A stretch of DNA of 64,000 nucleotides from an uncultured Faecalibacterium sp. Lineage in GTDB: Bacteria; Bacillota; Clostridia; Oscillospirales; Ruminococcaceae. Below, one piece after another: positions 1-8,402 of the stretch. The notes under the pieces are model-generated. The model saw nothing but the letters and a program-made list of their open reading frames with translations, had not been told where the DNA came from and did not search any database. The DNA is taken from positions 1-64,000 of the forward strand of contig CAKTGQ010000005.1 in assembly GCA_934561555.1 (NCBI GenBank). Direction: 5' to 3'. Position 1 is the first letter of the stretch. Each line of letters starts with the position of its first letter. The position numbers and the translations under genes were made by a program.

Positions 1-390
1 GGCCTTGAGGATCGCCTGACCGCCCGCGTGGGGCTGCTTTCCGGCGGTCAGCGGCAGGCGCTGACCCTGCTGATGGCTACCATGAACAAGCCCAAGCTCC
101 TGCTGCTGGACGAGCACACCGCCGCACTGGACCCCAAAACGGCGCTGAAGGTGCTTACTCTTTCGGCACGCATCGTGGAGGAGAACCACCTAACCACCAT
201 GATGATCACCCACAACATGAAGGATGCCATCAAATACGGCAACCGGCTCATCATGATGCACGAGGGCCATATCATCTACGACGTGGCAGGGGAGGAAAAG
301 CAGAAGCTGCACGTTTCCGACCTGCTGGCAAAGTTCCAGATTGCCAGCGGCGGCGAGTTTGCCAACGATCGCATGATCCTGTCCAATTAA
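1..390 (+). CDS. ABC transporter ATP-binding protein, 3' part
   Basis: C-terminal 129 residues of an ABC ATPase; the reading frame is open from base 1, so the Walker A half lies outside the window. Visible are the ABC signature LSGGQRQ, the Walker B/D-loop stretch LLLLDEHTAALDP and the switch histidine in MITHNM. The tail resembles the ATPase of the ABC.X2 (TrpX/YtlC-like, COG1101) importers, which usually sit with a periplasmic-binding lipoprotein and a permease; those partners would be upstream and are not seen. The transported substrate cannot be told from this fragment. A strong terminator follows directly, so this is the last gene of its operon. Confidence 0.88.
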   Translation, partial: GLEDRLTARVGLLSGGQRQALTLLMATMNKPKLLLLDEHTAALDPKTALKVLTLSARIVEENHLTTMMITHNMKDAIKYGNRLIMMHEGHIIYDVAGEEKQKLHVSDLLAKFQIASGGEFANDRMILSN

Positions 391-398
391 ACTGATAC

Positions 399-440
399 AA
401 AAGGGCGTTCCGCCTGCAATCAGATGGAACGCCCTTTTTC
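399..440 (+). terminator. Rho-independent terminator of the ABC ATPase operon
   Basis: Arms AAAGGGCGTTCC and GGAACGCCCTTT with a 13-14 nt loop are followed by a T run, starting about 10 bases after the ABC ATPase stop codon. Confidence 0.9.
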
Positions 441-447
441 AATAGTC

Positions 448-484
448 AAAAAACAGGCTCCCCGCCCATGGCAGGGAGCCTGTT
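448..484 (-). terminator. Rho-independent terminator of the sugar kinase
   Basis: Perfect 11-bp arms AACAGGCTCCC (452-462) and GGGAGCCTGTT (474-484). Read on the minus strand the hairpin is followed by TTTTTT and lies just beyond the kinase stop codon. It is back-to-back with the plus-strand terminator. Confidence 0.88.
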
Positions 485-496
485 GCTATATGCGGC

Positions 497-1585
497 TTAC
501 CGCTTGATATCGTAGTTCATGTTCATCAGGTTGCGGATGGTGCTCACATCGTCGGTGATGTTGGCATCGCCGTGGATGGTGTGCTTGATGGCGCTGCTTG
601 CCACCGCAAAGTTGATCATATCCATGGCCTTGTAGTTGTGCAGCATGGCGTAGATCAGGCCGCTGGCAAAGGCGTCGCCGCCGCCCACGCGGTCCAGAAT
701 GTTAAAGGTGTACAGCTTGCTCTCGAAGGTGTGCCCCTCGTACCACATAAAGGCCTTCAGGCTGTTCTCGCTGCCACTGTGGGCGTAGCGCACATGGCGG
801 GCAATGCACTTCAGGTTGGGGTAGCGCTCGATAAACCGCTGGAAGATCTCGTCCTGCTGCTCGTAGCTGGGCTGCAGGGGCACGCCGTCCTTCCAGTCGC
901 CCTTGCTGTGGTCGTTTTCGTCCTTCCACAGGTGGTAGGGCTCAATGCCCATCAGCACATCCACATAGGGCAGGCACTCGGTACAGAAGTCCCGTGCTTC
1001 CTCCCAGGTCCACAGGGTGGAGCGGAAGTTGCCGTCAAAGCTTACGGTCAGGCCCTTCTTCTTGGCAACCTTCAGCATATCAAGGATCAGGCTGCGGCAG
1101 TTGGGTGCCAGTGCCGGGGTAATGCCGCTGAGGTGCAGCCAGTCAAAGCCCTCCAGCAGAGCGTCCAGATCTACCTGAGAAAAATCGTACTCGGTAATGG
1201 CGCTGTGCTTGCGGTCGTAGATGACCTTGGAAGCGCGGATGCCGTAGCCGGTCTCCAGATAATAAGTACCCAGACGGTTAGAAGGGGTCTCGTCCGGCTC
1301 GGTCAGAATCATGGGGGTGCAGTGCACATCGTTGGAGCGCAGCCAGCGCACAGCGCTCTTGCCCAGACTGTTGTTGGGCACTACGCTGAAGAAGGTGCTG
1401 TCCACGCCAAGGTTTGCCAGCGCCAGCGCAATGTTGGCCTCACTGCCGCCGTAACTGGCTTCAAAAGCCGATGCCATGCGGATCTTTTCGTAGTTCGGCG
1501 GGGTCAGGCGCAGCATGATCTCACCACAGGTGATGAACTTCTGGCCATTGGGCTCGCTGCCAAGGATCGGATTGAAATGTTCCAT
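497..1585 (-). CDS. kdgK: PfkB-family sugar kinase, likely 2-keto-3-deoxygluconate kinase
   Basis: A 362-aa carbohydrate kinase of the ribokinase/PfkB family. The C-terminal signature reads DRVGGGDAFASGLIY, with the GGGD form and catalytic Asp typical of KDG kinases, and the N-terminal CGEIMLRLTP plus YGGSEANIA fit the same subgroup. The predicted reaction is ATP-dependent phosphorylation of 2-keto-3-deoxygluconate in hexuronate/pectin catabolism. The ATG at 1585 is chosen because AGGAGGA sits 5 nt upstream; the frame stays open 32 codons further but without a ribosome-binding site. It is a single-gene unit with its own promoter and terminator. A cre/LacI-like operator overlaps the -35, suggesting carbon control. 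KDG specificity is inferred; another sugar kinase activity is possible. Confidence 0.82.
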   Translation of the reverse strand: MEHFNPILGSEPNGQKFITCGEIMLRLTPPNYEKIRMASAFEASYGGSEANIALALANLGVDSTFFSVVPNNSLGKSAVRWLRSNDVHCTPMILTEPDETPSNRLGTYYLETGYGIRASKVIYDRKHSAITEYDFSQVDLDALLEGFDWLHLSGITPALAPNCRSLILDMLKVAKKKGLTVSFDGNFRSTLWTWEEARDFCTECLPYVDVLMGIEPYHLWKDENDHSKGDWKDGVPLQPSYEQQDEIFQRFIERYPNLKCIARHVRYAHSGSENSLKAFMWYEGHTFESKLYTFNILDRVGGGDAFASGLIYAMLHNYKAMDMINFAVASSAIKHTIHGDANITDDVSTIRNLMNMNYDIKR

Positions 1586-1642
1586 AAAGCTCCTCCTGAT
1601 GACGTTGCGGGAATCCGCAACTATTAACACATCGTTGTATCC

Positions 1643-1680
1643 ATTATAGTGCGTTCCCGGACAGAATGCAAGCGTTTGCA
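1643..1680 (-). promoter_or_regulatory. kdgK promoter overlapped by cre/LacI-family operator
   Basis: On the minus strand TTGCAT (1671-1666), a 17-nt spacer and TATAAT (1648-1643). The 14-bp near-palindrome TGCAAGCGTTTGCA at 1667-1680, with the central CG typical of LacI-family operators, covers the -35. With the A at 1666 it fits the relaxed CcpA cre pattern WTGNAANCGNWNNCW at every fixed position. A local KdgR-type LacI repressor is an alternative reader. Confidence 0.7.
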
Positions 1681-1726
1681 CGCGCAGGCAAGAGAAAATA
1701 AAACCGAAAATTTGGTAAAGTTGCCG

Positions 1727-1747
1727 AAAAAGCTGCTCTGCCGCAGC
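1727..1747 (-). terminator. Terminator of the radical SAM gene
   Basis: On the minus strand GCTGC, a six-base loop and GCAGC are followed by TTTTT, immediately after the radical SAM stop codon. Confidence 0.65.
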
Positions 1748-1748
1748 A

Positions 1749-2663
1749 TCACACCCCGGTCAGGTCAAAGCTGGGGGTGTATTCCTCCTTGGCACTGCTC
1801 TTCTGCTGCATATAGCCCTGTACAAGCCCCTTGTCCATGGCGTAGTTCACCACCCGGCGGTATTCGTAGGTGGTGATGCGCCGCCCGATGCCGTGCTCTG
1901 CGGCCTTGTAGAAGGGGGTGTACTGGCTCATAACGCTGGGCAGAAAGCACCCGGGGTCGGCGTTGTTCCACGCAGCCATCTGGTCCAGCACGGCAAAGCT
2001 GTCCTCCACATGACCCGGCAGCGCCAGATGCCGCAGGATGACCCCCTTTTGCAGGATGCCGTCTGCATCGAGCACCGGATGCCCGGCCTGCGCCATCATG
2101 GCTTCGATGGCGGGCTTAGCCTCGGCAAAATAGTCCGGCGCGGCGGAAAGCTCGGCGGAAAGGGCAGAGGACACATATTTTAAATCAGCCAGCCAGATGT
2201 CAATGTACCCGCGCCACGCCTCTACGCTTTCCACCGTCTCGTAGCCGCCGGTGTTGCACACGATGGGCAGCCGCAGCCCTTTGGCGCGGGCAATGTCCAG
2301 CGCGGCAATGATCCACGGTTGCCACTGCCCGGGGGTGACCAGATTGATGTTGTGTGCGCCCTGCGCCTGCAAATTTAAAAAGATCTCGGCCAAGTGCTCC
2401 ACCGTGATCTCTTTGCCCAGCCCCTCGGCGCTGATGGGGTAGTTCTGGCAGAAGCAACACTTGAGGGTGCAGCCGGAAAAGAACACCGTGCCGCTGCCCC
2501 TTGTGCCGCTGATGCAGGGCTCTTCCCAGTGGTGCAGGGCGGCGCGGGCAGCTTTCAGGGTAGCGCCCGCCCCGCAGAAGCCGGTGCGCCCGGCGGCACG
2601 GTTTGCACCGCAGCGGCGGGGGCAGAGGGTGCAGCAGGTGGGAACGGAAATGGTTTTCGGCAT
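1749..2663 (-). CDS. Radical SAM protein, PflX-like (COG1313)
   Basis: A 304-aa protein related to pyruvate-formate-lyase activating enzymes of the PflX type. The N-terminus carries extra cysteines in CTLCPRRC and GFCGAG, as in COG1313. The radical SAM cluster motif is CTLKCCFC (C-x3-C-x2-C) near residue 65. Downstream regions NLVTPGQ and CNTGGYE match the family barrel. Such proteins are presumed to form glycyl radicals or do related SAM chemistry; the target here is unknown, and no glycyl-radical enzyme is adjacent. The ATG at 2663 is preferred because AAAGGAC lies about 9 nt upstream; a TTG three codons earlier abuts that site. Its promoter overlaps the divergent fbp promoter. Confidence 0.8.
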   Translation of the reverse strand: MPKTISVPTCCTLCPRRCGANRAAGRTGFCGAGATLKAARAALHHWEEPCISGTRGSGTVFFSGCTLKCCFCQNYPISAEGLGKEITVEHLAEIFLNLQAQGAHNINLVTPGQWQPWIIAALDIARAKGLRLPIVCNTGGYETVESVEAWRGYIDIWLADLKYVSSALSAELSAAPDYFAEAKPAIEAMMAQAGHPVLDADGILQKGVILRHLALPGHVEDSFAVLDQMAAWNNADPGCFLPSVMSQYTPFYKAAEHGIGRRITTYEYRRVVNYAMDKGLVQGYMQQKSSAKEEYTPSFDLTGV

Positions 2664-2696
2664 AATATCCAAAGTCCTTTACTTAAAAATTTCGTA

Positions 2697-2736
2697 TTCA
2701 GTATACCACTTTTGGTGCCATTCGTGCTATACTGAA
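2697..2736. promoter_or_regulatory. Overlapping divergent promoters with 9-bp inverted repeat
   Basis: TTCAGTATA (2697-2705) and TATACTGAA (2728-2736) form a perfect inverted repeat 22 bp apart. Each arm contains a TATACT -10: minus strand at 2705-2700 for the radical SAM gene, plus strand at 2728-2733 for fbp. Both have the TGn extension (TGG and TGC). Each promoter's -35 region would fall on the other's -10, so simultaneous use is unlikely. Confidence 0.65.
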
Positions 2737-2808
2737 ATACAGAGAAACGATAATACAAAAAACGCAACATCTTTGCAGGGCAAAGACTGCGTTATGATGG
2801 AGGAGACC

Positions 2809-4815
2809 ATGCGCACCGAAACCGATGAGATCCGCGATAATCTGAAGTATCTGACCCTGCTGGCCAGAGATTACCCCTCGCAGGCGGCGGCTGCCAGCGA
2901 GATCATCAGCAATCAGGCGCTGCTCAAGCTGCCCAAGGGCACCGAGCATTTCATGAGCGACCTGCACGGCGAGAACGAAGCCTTTGTGCACATCCTGAAC
3001 TCTGCCTCCGGCGTCATCCGGGAAAAGGTGGATGCCGTACTGGGCGATACCATGCCGGAAGCAGCCCGTGCCGAGCTTGCCACCCTGATCTACTATCCCA
3101 CCGAAAAGCTGCCCCAGCTCAAGGCACGCTGCACCACCGAGGATGCGCTGGAGCAGTGGTACACCCAGACCCTTCTCCAGCTGATCGACATCTGCCGTCT
3201 GGTGTCCTCCAAGCACACCCGCGACCATGTGCGCAGCTGTCTGCCCTCCAGCTGCGGCTATATTCTGGACGAGCTGCTCCACGCCCACTTTGAGGATCAC
3301 GATAAAGACCTGTACTACGGCCAGATCGTGGGCAGCATCATCGAAAATGGCCGCGCCGACCGCTTTATCGTGCGCCTGTGTGAGCTGATCAAGCACCTGG
3401 CGGTGGATAAGCTGCATATCGTGGGCGACCTGTTTGACCGCGGCCCCCGCCCGGACATTATTCTGGATCTTCTGATGCGCCACCATAACGTAGACATCCA
3501 GTGGGGCAACCATGACGTGGTATGGATGGGTGCTGCCGCCGGCAGTCCCATCTGCATCTGCACCGTACTTAAAACTACGCTGGCCTACCACAACCACGGG
3601 ATGCTGGAGGACTGCTACGGCATCAATCTGCGGCACTTGCAGCGTATGGCGGAGCAGTTCTACGGCGAGGACGACCTTTCCATCTGGATGCCCCACACGG
3701 ACGCCGCCCGCGGCCCCTATACGGAAGGAATGCTCCACCGCTGCGCCGTGATGCACAAGGCCATCTCCATCCTCATGTTCAAACTGGAGTGTCAGGTCAT
3801 CGACCGCAACCCGGATTTCCAGATGCAGGGGCGGGATTATCTGCGCCGTATCGACTGGGACGCCCACACCGTGCAGGTAGGGGAGAAGCGCTATCCTTTG
3901 CGGGACACCTCCTTCCCCACGGTAGACCCGGCCGACCCCGCAAAACTGAACGCGGACGAGCAGCTGGTGCTGCGCAAGTTGGTGCAGTCCTTCCGGCAGA
4001 GCGAAAGATTACAGCAGCACATTGAATTTTTGTACGCCAAGGGCAGCGTGTACCATATTGAAAACGGCAATCTGCTCTACCACGGCGCTGTGCCCATGAA
4101 CACGAAGGGCGGCTTTGCGGTGGAGCACTTTGAGGGACGCCGCTACTCCGGCCGTGCCCTGATGGATTACTGTGACGCCCGCGCCCGCCGTGGTTACTAC
4201 GGGGCAGAGGGCAGCGCCGCCCGCCAGAGCGGACAGGATTTTCTGTGGTATCTGTGGTGCGGTAAGCTTTCGCCGCTGTTCGGCCGCAGCGCCATGACCA
4301 CCTTCGAGCGGCTGTATATCGCCGACCCCTCCACCCATACGGAGGTCAAGGACCCCTATTATAGCTGGTACAACGACGAAGCCGCCTGCCGCCGCATTCT
4401 GGCAGAGTTCGGCCTGCCGGGCACGAGCCATATCGTCAACGGCCATGTGCCGGTGCAGGAGAAAAACGGCGAAAGCCCCATCAAGGGCGGGGGCCGGCTG
4501 GTGGTCATCGATGGCGGGTTCTGCCGCGCCTACCACGAAAAGACCGGCATTGCCGGGTACACGCTGGTGTATTCCAGCCGCACCATGTCCCTGCGCACCC
4601 ATCAGCCCTTTGAAAGCGCAGAAAAGGCGGTGCGGGAGAACCTGGACATCCTATCCCAGAAGAACATTCTGGAAACCGAAAATCATCGCATCCTCGTGGA
4701 AGATACGGACGAGGGCGAGGTGCTGCGGGAGCGCGTGCATGACCTTAAGCAGTTGGTAACGGCCTATCAGTTGGGCTGGATCCCGGAAGCGCGGTGCGAG
4801 GATCACGTTTGGTGA
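2809..4815 (+). CDS. fbp: Fructose-1,6-bisphosphatase class III
   Basis: A 668-aa class III FBPase, the Firmicutes-type gluconeogenic enzyme converting fructose-1,6-bisphosphate to fructose-6-phosphate; length and sequence follow Bacillus subtilis Fbp (about 670 aa) throughout. Metallophosphatase motifs visible are SDLHGE near residue 50, GDLFDRGP, WGNHD and, late, NGHVPV; other conserved blocks are FERLYIAD and GIAGYTLVY. The ATG at 2809 is chosen because GGAGG lies 5 nt upstream; ATGs at 2794 and 2797 are alternatives with poor sites. It is transcribed alone from the extended -10 promoter at 2728-2733, divergent from the radical SAM gene. The inverted repeat there may regulate it with carbon status. 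Confidence 0.95.
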   Translation: MRTETDEIRDNLKYLTLLARDYPSQAAAASEIISNQALLKLPKGTEHFMSDLHGENEAFVHILNSASGVIREKVDAVLGDTMPEAARAELATLIYYPTEKLPQLKARCTTEDALEQWYTQTLLQLIDICRLVSSKHTRDHVRSCLPSSCGYILDELLHAHFEDHDKDLYYGQIVGSIIENGRADRFIVRLCELIKHLAVDKLHIVGDLFDRGPRPDIILDLLMRHHNVDIQWGNHDVVWMGAAAGSPICICTVLKTTLAYHNHGMLEDCYGINLRHLQRMAEQFYGEDDLSIWMPHTDAARGPYTEGMLHRCAVMHKAISILMFKLECQVIDRNPDFQMQGRDYLRRIDWDAHTVQVGEKRYPLRDTSFPTVDPADPAKLNADEQLVLRKLVQSFRQSERLQQHIEFLYAKGSVYHIENGNLLYHGAVPMNTKGGFAVEHFEGRRYSGRALMDYCDARARRGYYGAEGSAARQSGQDFLWYLWCGKLSPLFGRSAMTTFERLYIADPSTHTEVKDPYYSWYNDEAACRRILAEFGLPGTSHIVNGHVPVQEKNGESPIKGGGRLVVIDGGFCRAYHEKTGIAGYTLVYSSRTMSLRTHQPFESAEKAVRENLDILSQKNILETENHRILVEDTDEGEVLRERVHDLKQLVTAYQLGWIPEARCEDHVW

Positions 4816-4940
4816 TATCGCCAAAGGGTAAAATCTGGGTCATCTTTGGTCAAAATTGATGAAAATTTCAATAAATTTTTGGAATATCCGCGTGTAATCT
4901 GGGCAAAACAGAAAATAATGAAACATGTACAAATCGGGCT

Positions 4941-5076
4941 TTGCTTTTTTGTGGAAGTAGTGTATAATAGGATAGTTATAAAACCGCCCCTGTGTTGGTG
5001 AATCTGTACACCTTGGCGGTACAAGTAACGAAATGGAATGCTTTCAGTAGCCTTAACAGGCCTGTGGCACAGGCCT
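4941..5076 (+). promoter_or_regulatory. murA promoter and leader hairpin
   Basis: TTGCTT (4941-4946), 16 nt, then TATAAT (4963-4968). About 90 nt downstream the leader holds a perfect 8-bp hairpin AGGCCTGT / ACAGGCCT (5058-5065, 5069-5076) with a 3-nt loop, five bases before the AAGGAG ribosome-binding site. The rest of 4816-4940 is AT-rich with no gene. Confidence 0.6.
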
Positions 5077-5096
5077 TTGACAAGGAGATCATAAAA

Positions 5097-6383
5097 GTGG
5101 AGAAATTTGTTATTACCGGCGGTAAGCCCCTGCACGGAGAAGTGACCATTTCCGGCGCAAAAAATGCGGCTGTGGGTATTCTGCCTGCTACCATTCTGGC
5201 AGCGGATGTCTGCGTGATTGAAAACTTGCCCGATATCAGCGATGTGTCGGTCAGCCTCAAGATCCTGAGCACCCTTGGTGCACAGGTGAAGATGCTCAAC
5301 CGCAACACCTACGAGATCGATACGCGGCATCTGGTCACCACCAATGTGCCGGACGATCTGTCCCGTCAGATGCGCGCCAGCTACTATTTCCTTGGCGCAC
5401 TGCTTTCCCGCTTTGGCAAGGCACAGGTGGCCATGCCCGGCGGCTGCAATCTGGGCCCCCGCCCCATCGACCAGCACCTGAAGGTGTTCAGCGCACTGGG
5501 TGCAGAGGACAGCGTGGACTACGGCATGATCACCGTGCGCTCCAAGCAGGAGCTGACCGGTGCCCATATTTTCTTTGATAAGGTCAGCGTGGGCGCTACC
5601 ATGAACGGTATGCTCTCTGCGGTCATGGCCAAGGGGCAGACCATTCTGGAAAACTGCGCCAAGGAGCCCCATGTGGTGGACTTGGCAAACTTCTTGAATA
5701 TGTGCGGCGCAGACGTGCGCGGTGCCGGTACGGATGTTATCAAGGTGCGCGGCGTGGAAAAGATGCACGGCTGCACCTACAGCATCATCCCGGATCAGAT
5801 CGAAGCCGGCAGCTACATGGTGGCTGCTGCTGCCACCGGCGGCGATGTGCTCATCAAGAACGTCACCCCTAAGCACCTGGAGCCCATCACGGCCAAGCTA
5901 CGCCGTGCAGGGGTCACCGTGGAAGAATTTGACGATGCTGTGCGGGTGTCCCGCACCGGCGATATTCTGCCGCTGAAGATCAACACCATGCCGCACCCCG
6001 GCTTCCCCACCGATATGCAGCCCCTGATGGGTGTGCTGCTGAGCGTGGCCAAGGGCACCAGCACCATCACCGAGAGCGTGTGGGACAACCGCTTCCGCTA
6101 CGTGGACGAGCTGCGCAAGATGGGTGCCAGCGTGCAAGTGGACGGTCAGGTGGCCGTGTTTGAGGGCGTAGAAAAGCTCAGCCCCGCACCGCTGCGCGCC
6201 TCCGACCTGCGTGCCGGTGCTGCTATGGTGGTGGCCGCTTTGATGGCCGATGGCACCAGCGAGATCGAGGAAATCGGTCATATCGAGCGCGGCTACGAGA
6301 ATATCGTGGAAAAACTGCGTGGTCTGGGTGCAGAGATCAGCAAGGTGGAGCGGATGCCCGCTGCACTGGAACAGGCCCTGTAA
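5097..6383 (+). CDS. murA: UDP-N-acetylglucosamine 1-carboxyvinyltransferase
   Basis: A 428-aa MurA, catalysing enolpyruvyl transfer from PEP to UDP-GlcNAc, the first committed step of peptidoglycan synthesis in the cytosol. The active-site cysteine is present in PGGCNLGPRP (about Cys117), so a fosfomycin-sensitive enzyme is expected. SGAKNAA near the N-terminus and FPTDMQ further on are also family hallmarks. The start is taken as GTG 5097, with AAGGAG 9 nt upstream, because the protein then begins at the usual point (EKFVITGG); the frame upstream contains no MurA-like sequence. A terminator separates it from walJ. Confidence 0.95.
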   Translation: MEKFVITGGKPLHGEVTISGAKNAAVGILPATILAADVCVIENLPDISDVSVSLKILSTLGAQVKMLNRNTYEIDTRHLVTTNVPDDLSRQMRASYYFLGALLSRFGKAQVAMPGGCNLGPRPIDQHLKVFSALGAEDSVDYGMITVRSKQELTGAHIFFDKVSVGATMNGMLSAVMAKGQTILENCAKEPHVVDLANFLNMCGADVRGAGTDVIKVRGVEKMHGCTYSIIPDQIEAGSYMVAAAATGGDVLIKNVTPKHLEPITAKLRRAGVTVEEFDDAVRVSRTGDILPLKINTMPHPGFPTDMQPLMGVLLSVAKGTSTITESVWDNRFRYVDELRKMGASVQVDGQVAVFEGVEKLSPAPLRASDLRAGAAMVVAALMADGTSEIEEIGHIERGYENIVEKLRGLGAEISKVERMPAALEQAL

Positions 6384-6399
6384 CACAAATAAAAAACAA

Positions 6400-6435
6400 A
6401 CAGCCTGCCGTAATTTTGTGCGGCGGGCTGTTTTC
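6400..6435 (+). terminator. Terminator after murA
   Basis: CAGCCTGCCG (6401-6410) pairs with CGGCGGGCTG (6421-6430), one wobble, followed by TTTT. It lies directly upstream of walJ, so some read-through must supply walJ unless walJ has its own weak promoter. Confidence 0.75.
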
Positions 6436-6458
6436 AGGTGGTAACATAAGAGGTTTTC

Positions 6459-7247
6459 ATGGCAGAGTTCATTTCATTGTATTCCGGTTCCTCCGGCAAC
6501 AGCAGCGTGGTGCGCTGCGGCGCGCAATACCTCATCGTGGATATGGGCAAGGGCGTGCGCACCACCACGGCAGCGCTCAAATCGCTGGGGCTTGCCGTCA
6601 GCGATTGCGCGGGCATCCTTGTCACCCACGAGCACAGCGACCACGTCAAGGGGCTTTCCACCTTCCTGAAAAAGAATCCGCTGCCGGTGTATGGCGCAGC
6701 GGCTACGCTGGATTTTCTGGATGCCAACGACATCGTGCCCGCCAACTGCGCGCTGAACACGCTGGAGGGCAGGGAAGAGGACATCGGCTGCTTCGGGGTG
6801 CAGTCCTTCCCCACCAGCCACGATGTGCCCTGCGTAGGCTACCGCATCCACACCCCGGACGATAAGACCATGACCATCGCCACCGACCTTGGCACCCTGA
6901 CCCCGCCGGTGCACGAGGCGCTTTCCGGCTGCGACCTTGTGGCACTGGAAAGCAACTACGACCTGCACATGCTGCGCAGCGGCCCCTACCCTTACTATCT
7001 GCGCGCCCGCATCGAGAGCGTGCGGGGACACCTTTCCAACGACGAGTGCTCCGCAAAACTCTTGGAGCTCATCCAGAGCGGCTGCAAAAAGTTCGCTCTG
7101 TGCCATCTCTCGCAGGAGAATAACACGCCCAGCCTTGCCTTGCAGACTGTGTTCACCACCTTGGGTGCAGCCGGTGTCGTGCCGGAAAAGGACTGCATCG
7201 TGCAGGCACAGCGCCGCAACGAGGTAAGCCCTGCATTAGAGTTCTGA
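6459..7247 (+). CDS. Metallo-beta-lactamase-fold hydrolase, WalJ/YycJ-like
   Basis: A 262-aa MBL-fold protein. The metal-binding motif THEHSDH is near residue 55, followed by SHDVPCVGYRI, ATDLG and a C-terminal CHLSQENN, the pattern of YycJ/WalJ proteins linked to the WalRK system and to 5'-3' nuclease activity in low-GC Gram-positives. No walR/walK is present here; the gene follows murA instead. The ATG at 6459 has AAGAGG 5 nt upstream. The exact substrate is unknown; assignment to the WalJ branch rests on overall similarity and length. Confidence 0.82.
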   Translation: MAEFISLYSGSSGNSSVVRCGAQYLIVDMGKGVRTTTAALKSLGLAVSDCAGILVTHEHSDHVKGLSTFLKKNPLPVYGAAATLDFLDANDIVPANCALNTLEGREEDIGCFGVQSFPTSHDVPCVGYRIHTPDDKTMTIATDLGTLTPPVHEALSGCDLVALESNYDLHMLRSGPYPYYLRARIESVRGHLSNDECSAKLLELIQSGCKKFALCHLSQENNTPSLALQTVFTTLGAAGVVPEKDCIVQAQRRNEVSPALEF

Positions 7248-7260
7248 TTTGTCAAACAAT

Positions 7261-7329
7261 AAAGCCATCTGCAACAGCTGATCCCGAGGGTTTCAAACTC
7301 CGGTCATGCTGCGGCAGATGGCTTTTTCT
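7261..7329. terminator. Long bidirectional hairpin between walJ and dnaC
   Basis: AAGCCATCTGC (7262-7272) pairs with GCAGATGGCTT (7315-7325). The stem extends inward by CAGC/GCTG, leaving a structured loop, and is followed by TTTTTC on the plus strand. It separates two convergent genes; read from the minus strand the flank is TTTATTGTTT, so it probably serves both. Confidence 0.75.
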
Positions 7330-7403
7330 TTGTGCGGTGATCCGCACTTATTTTGCAATTGTTTCTCTCAAAAAATGTGCAACTCCGGCAGAAATGAAAC
7401 GAC

Positions 7404-8378
7404 TTATTCTGCGGCCTTCTGAATACGAATGTCTTCCCCAGCAAAGTTGAAGGGGGTGAAGGCGGAAAGACGGCTGGAAATTTTTTCGGTATATCGCTTT
7501 TCCAACAGTGTGCCGTCCATGATGTTGGTGGTTATAATGGTGGGAAACCCGGCCCCCAAACGATTGTTCAGAAGACTGTAGAATACAGTGATAAAATAGG
7601 GGGTGACGAATTCAGTACCTAGATCGTCCAAAATCAGCAGGTCAGTGGTGGAGGCGGTCCGCAGTAGGATATCAGCATCTTCAGAAGAGTCAAAACGGGA
7701 GTCCTCAATTTTGCTGAAGAAATCCGGGCTAGAAACGTAGATCACATCATAGCCCTTTGCTAGCACCAGACCCGCAATGGCTAGAGCAGCGTGAGTCTTG
7801 CCTAGTCCCGCATTGCCAACTAGCATTAGGCTTTCGTTTTCCCGGGGATCAAAGTCCTCAGCGTAGTCCCGCAGACCCTGAAGCAACTGACCCATATAGG
7901 TGCGAATATTTATACCACTGCCGGGCTCAATCTGGTTAGGATAGTAATTCAGCTGCATGGTGTCAAAGCTGGAGATGGACAGACTGGACAGCTCTTCGAT
8001 CTCCTTGCGGCGCAGCTGCTGCATCACCCGGCGCACACAATCACAGGTATGACCGTCCACTGTGCCAGTGTCCGCGCACCGCTTGCAGGTGAACTTCGGC
8101 TCCAACGCATCCGCAGGGCGTCCGCTCTCAGCCAGCAGAGTGGTCAACTTCTGCTTTGCTGCCGCAAGTGCAGCGGCAGCCTCGGTGCGGTCCTTGCCAG
8201 AAGCTCCGGCAATCGCGCAGCGGATGCCCCGCACCCGCACCTCCTCTTCGGCGTGGCGCAGCCCGGGGATAGCGGCTTCAGCTTCGGCCTGTGCATCCTG
8301 CGCCAGTGCGCGGGCGGTCTGCCGCCGCATGGCTACGGTGCGCAGTGCCTGCTGATACAATTCGTTTTTGGTATGCAT
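7404..8378 (-). CDS. DnaC/DnaI-like replicative helicase loader
   Basis: A 324-aa AAA+ ATPase of the DnaC/IstB group. After a coiled N-terminal region there is a zinc-ribbon-like FTCKRC ... CDC at about 95-115, then Walker A GNAGLGKT near 190, Walker B LLILDDLG and a sensor TTNI. It should load the replicative helicase onto DNA with the DnaD-like protein encoded 24 bases upstream. ATG 8378 has GAGG about 7 nt upstream. The replication context argues against a transposon IstB. It is the last gene of a three-gene minus-strand operon. Confidence 0.85.
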   Translation of the reverse strand: MHTKNELYQQALRTVAMRRQTARALAQDAQAEAEAAIPGLRHAEEEVRVRGIRCAIAGASGKDRTEAAAALAAAKQKLTTLLAESGRPADALEPKFTCKRCADTGTVDGHTCDCVRRVMQQLRRKEIEELSSLSISSFDTMQLNYYPNQIEPGSGINIRTYMGQLLQGLRDYAEDFDPRENESLMLVGNAGLGKTHAALAIAGLVLAKGYDVIYVSSPDFFSKIEDSRFDSSEDADILLRTASTTDLLILDDLGTEFVTPYFITVFYSLLNNRLGAGFPTIITTNIMDGTLLEKRYTEKISSRLSAFTPFNFAGEDIRIQKAAE

Positions 8379-8402
8379 ACAGTTACCTCACAAGGACACC
8401 AC

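Noticed and set aside
2461..2808. Upstream extension of fbp by about 116 codons
   Set aside because: It covers the divergent promoters and the antisense of the radical SAM gene; no similarity to FBPase there, and GGAGG sits before the ATG at 2809.
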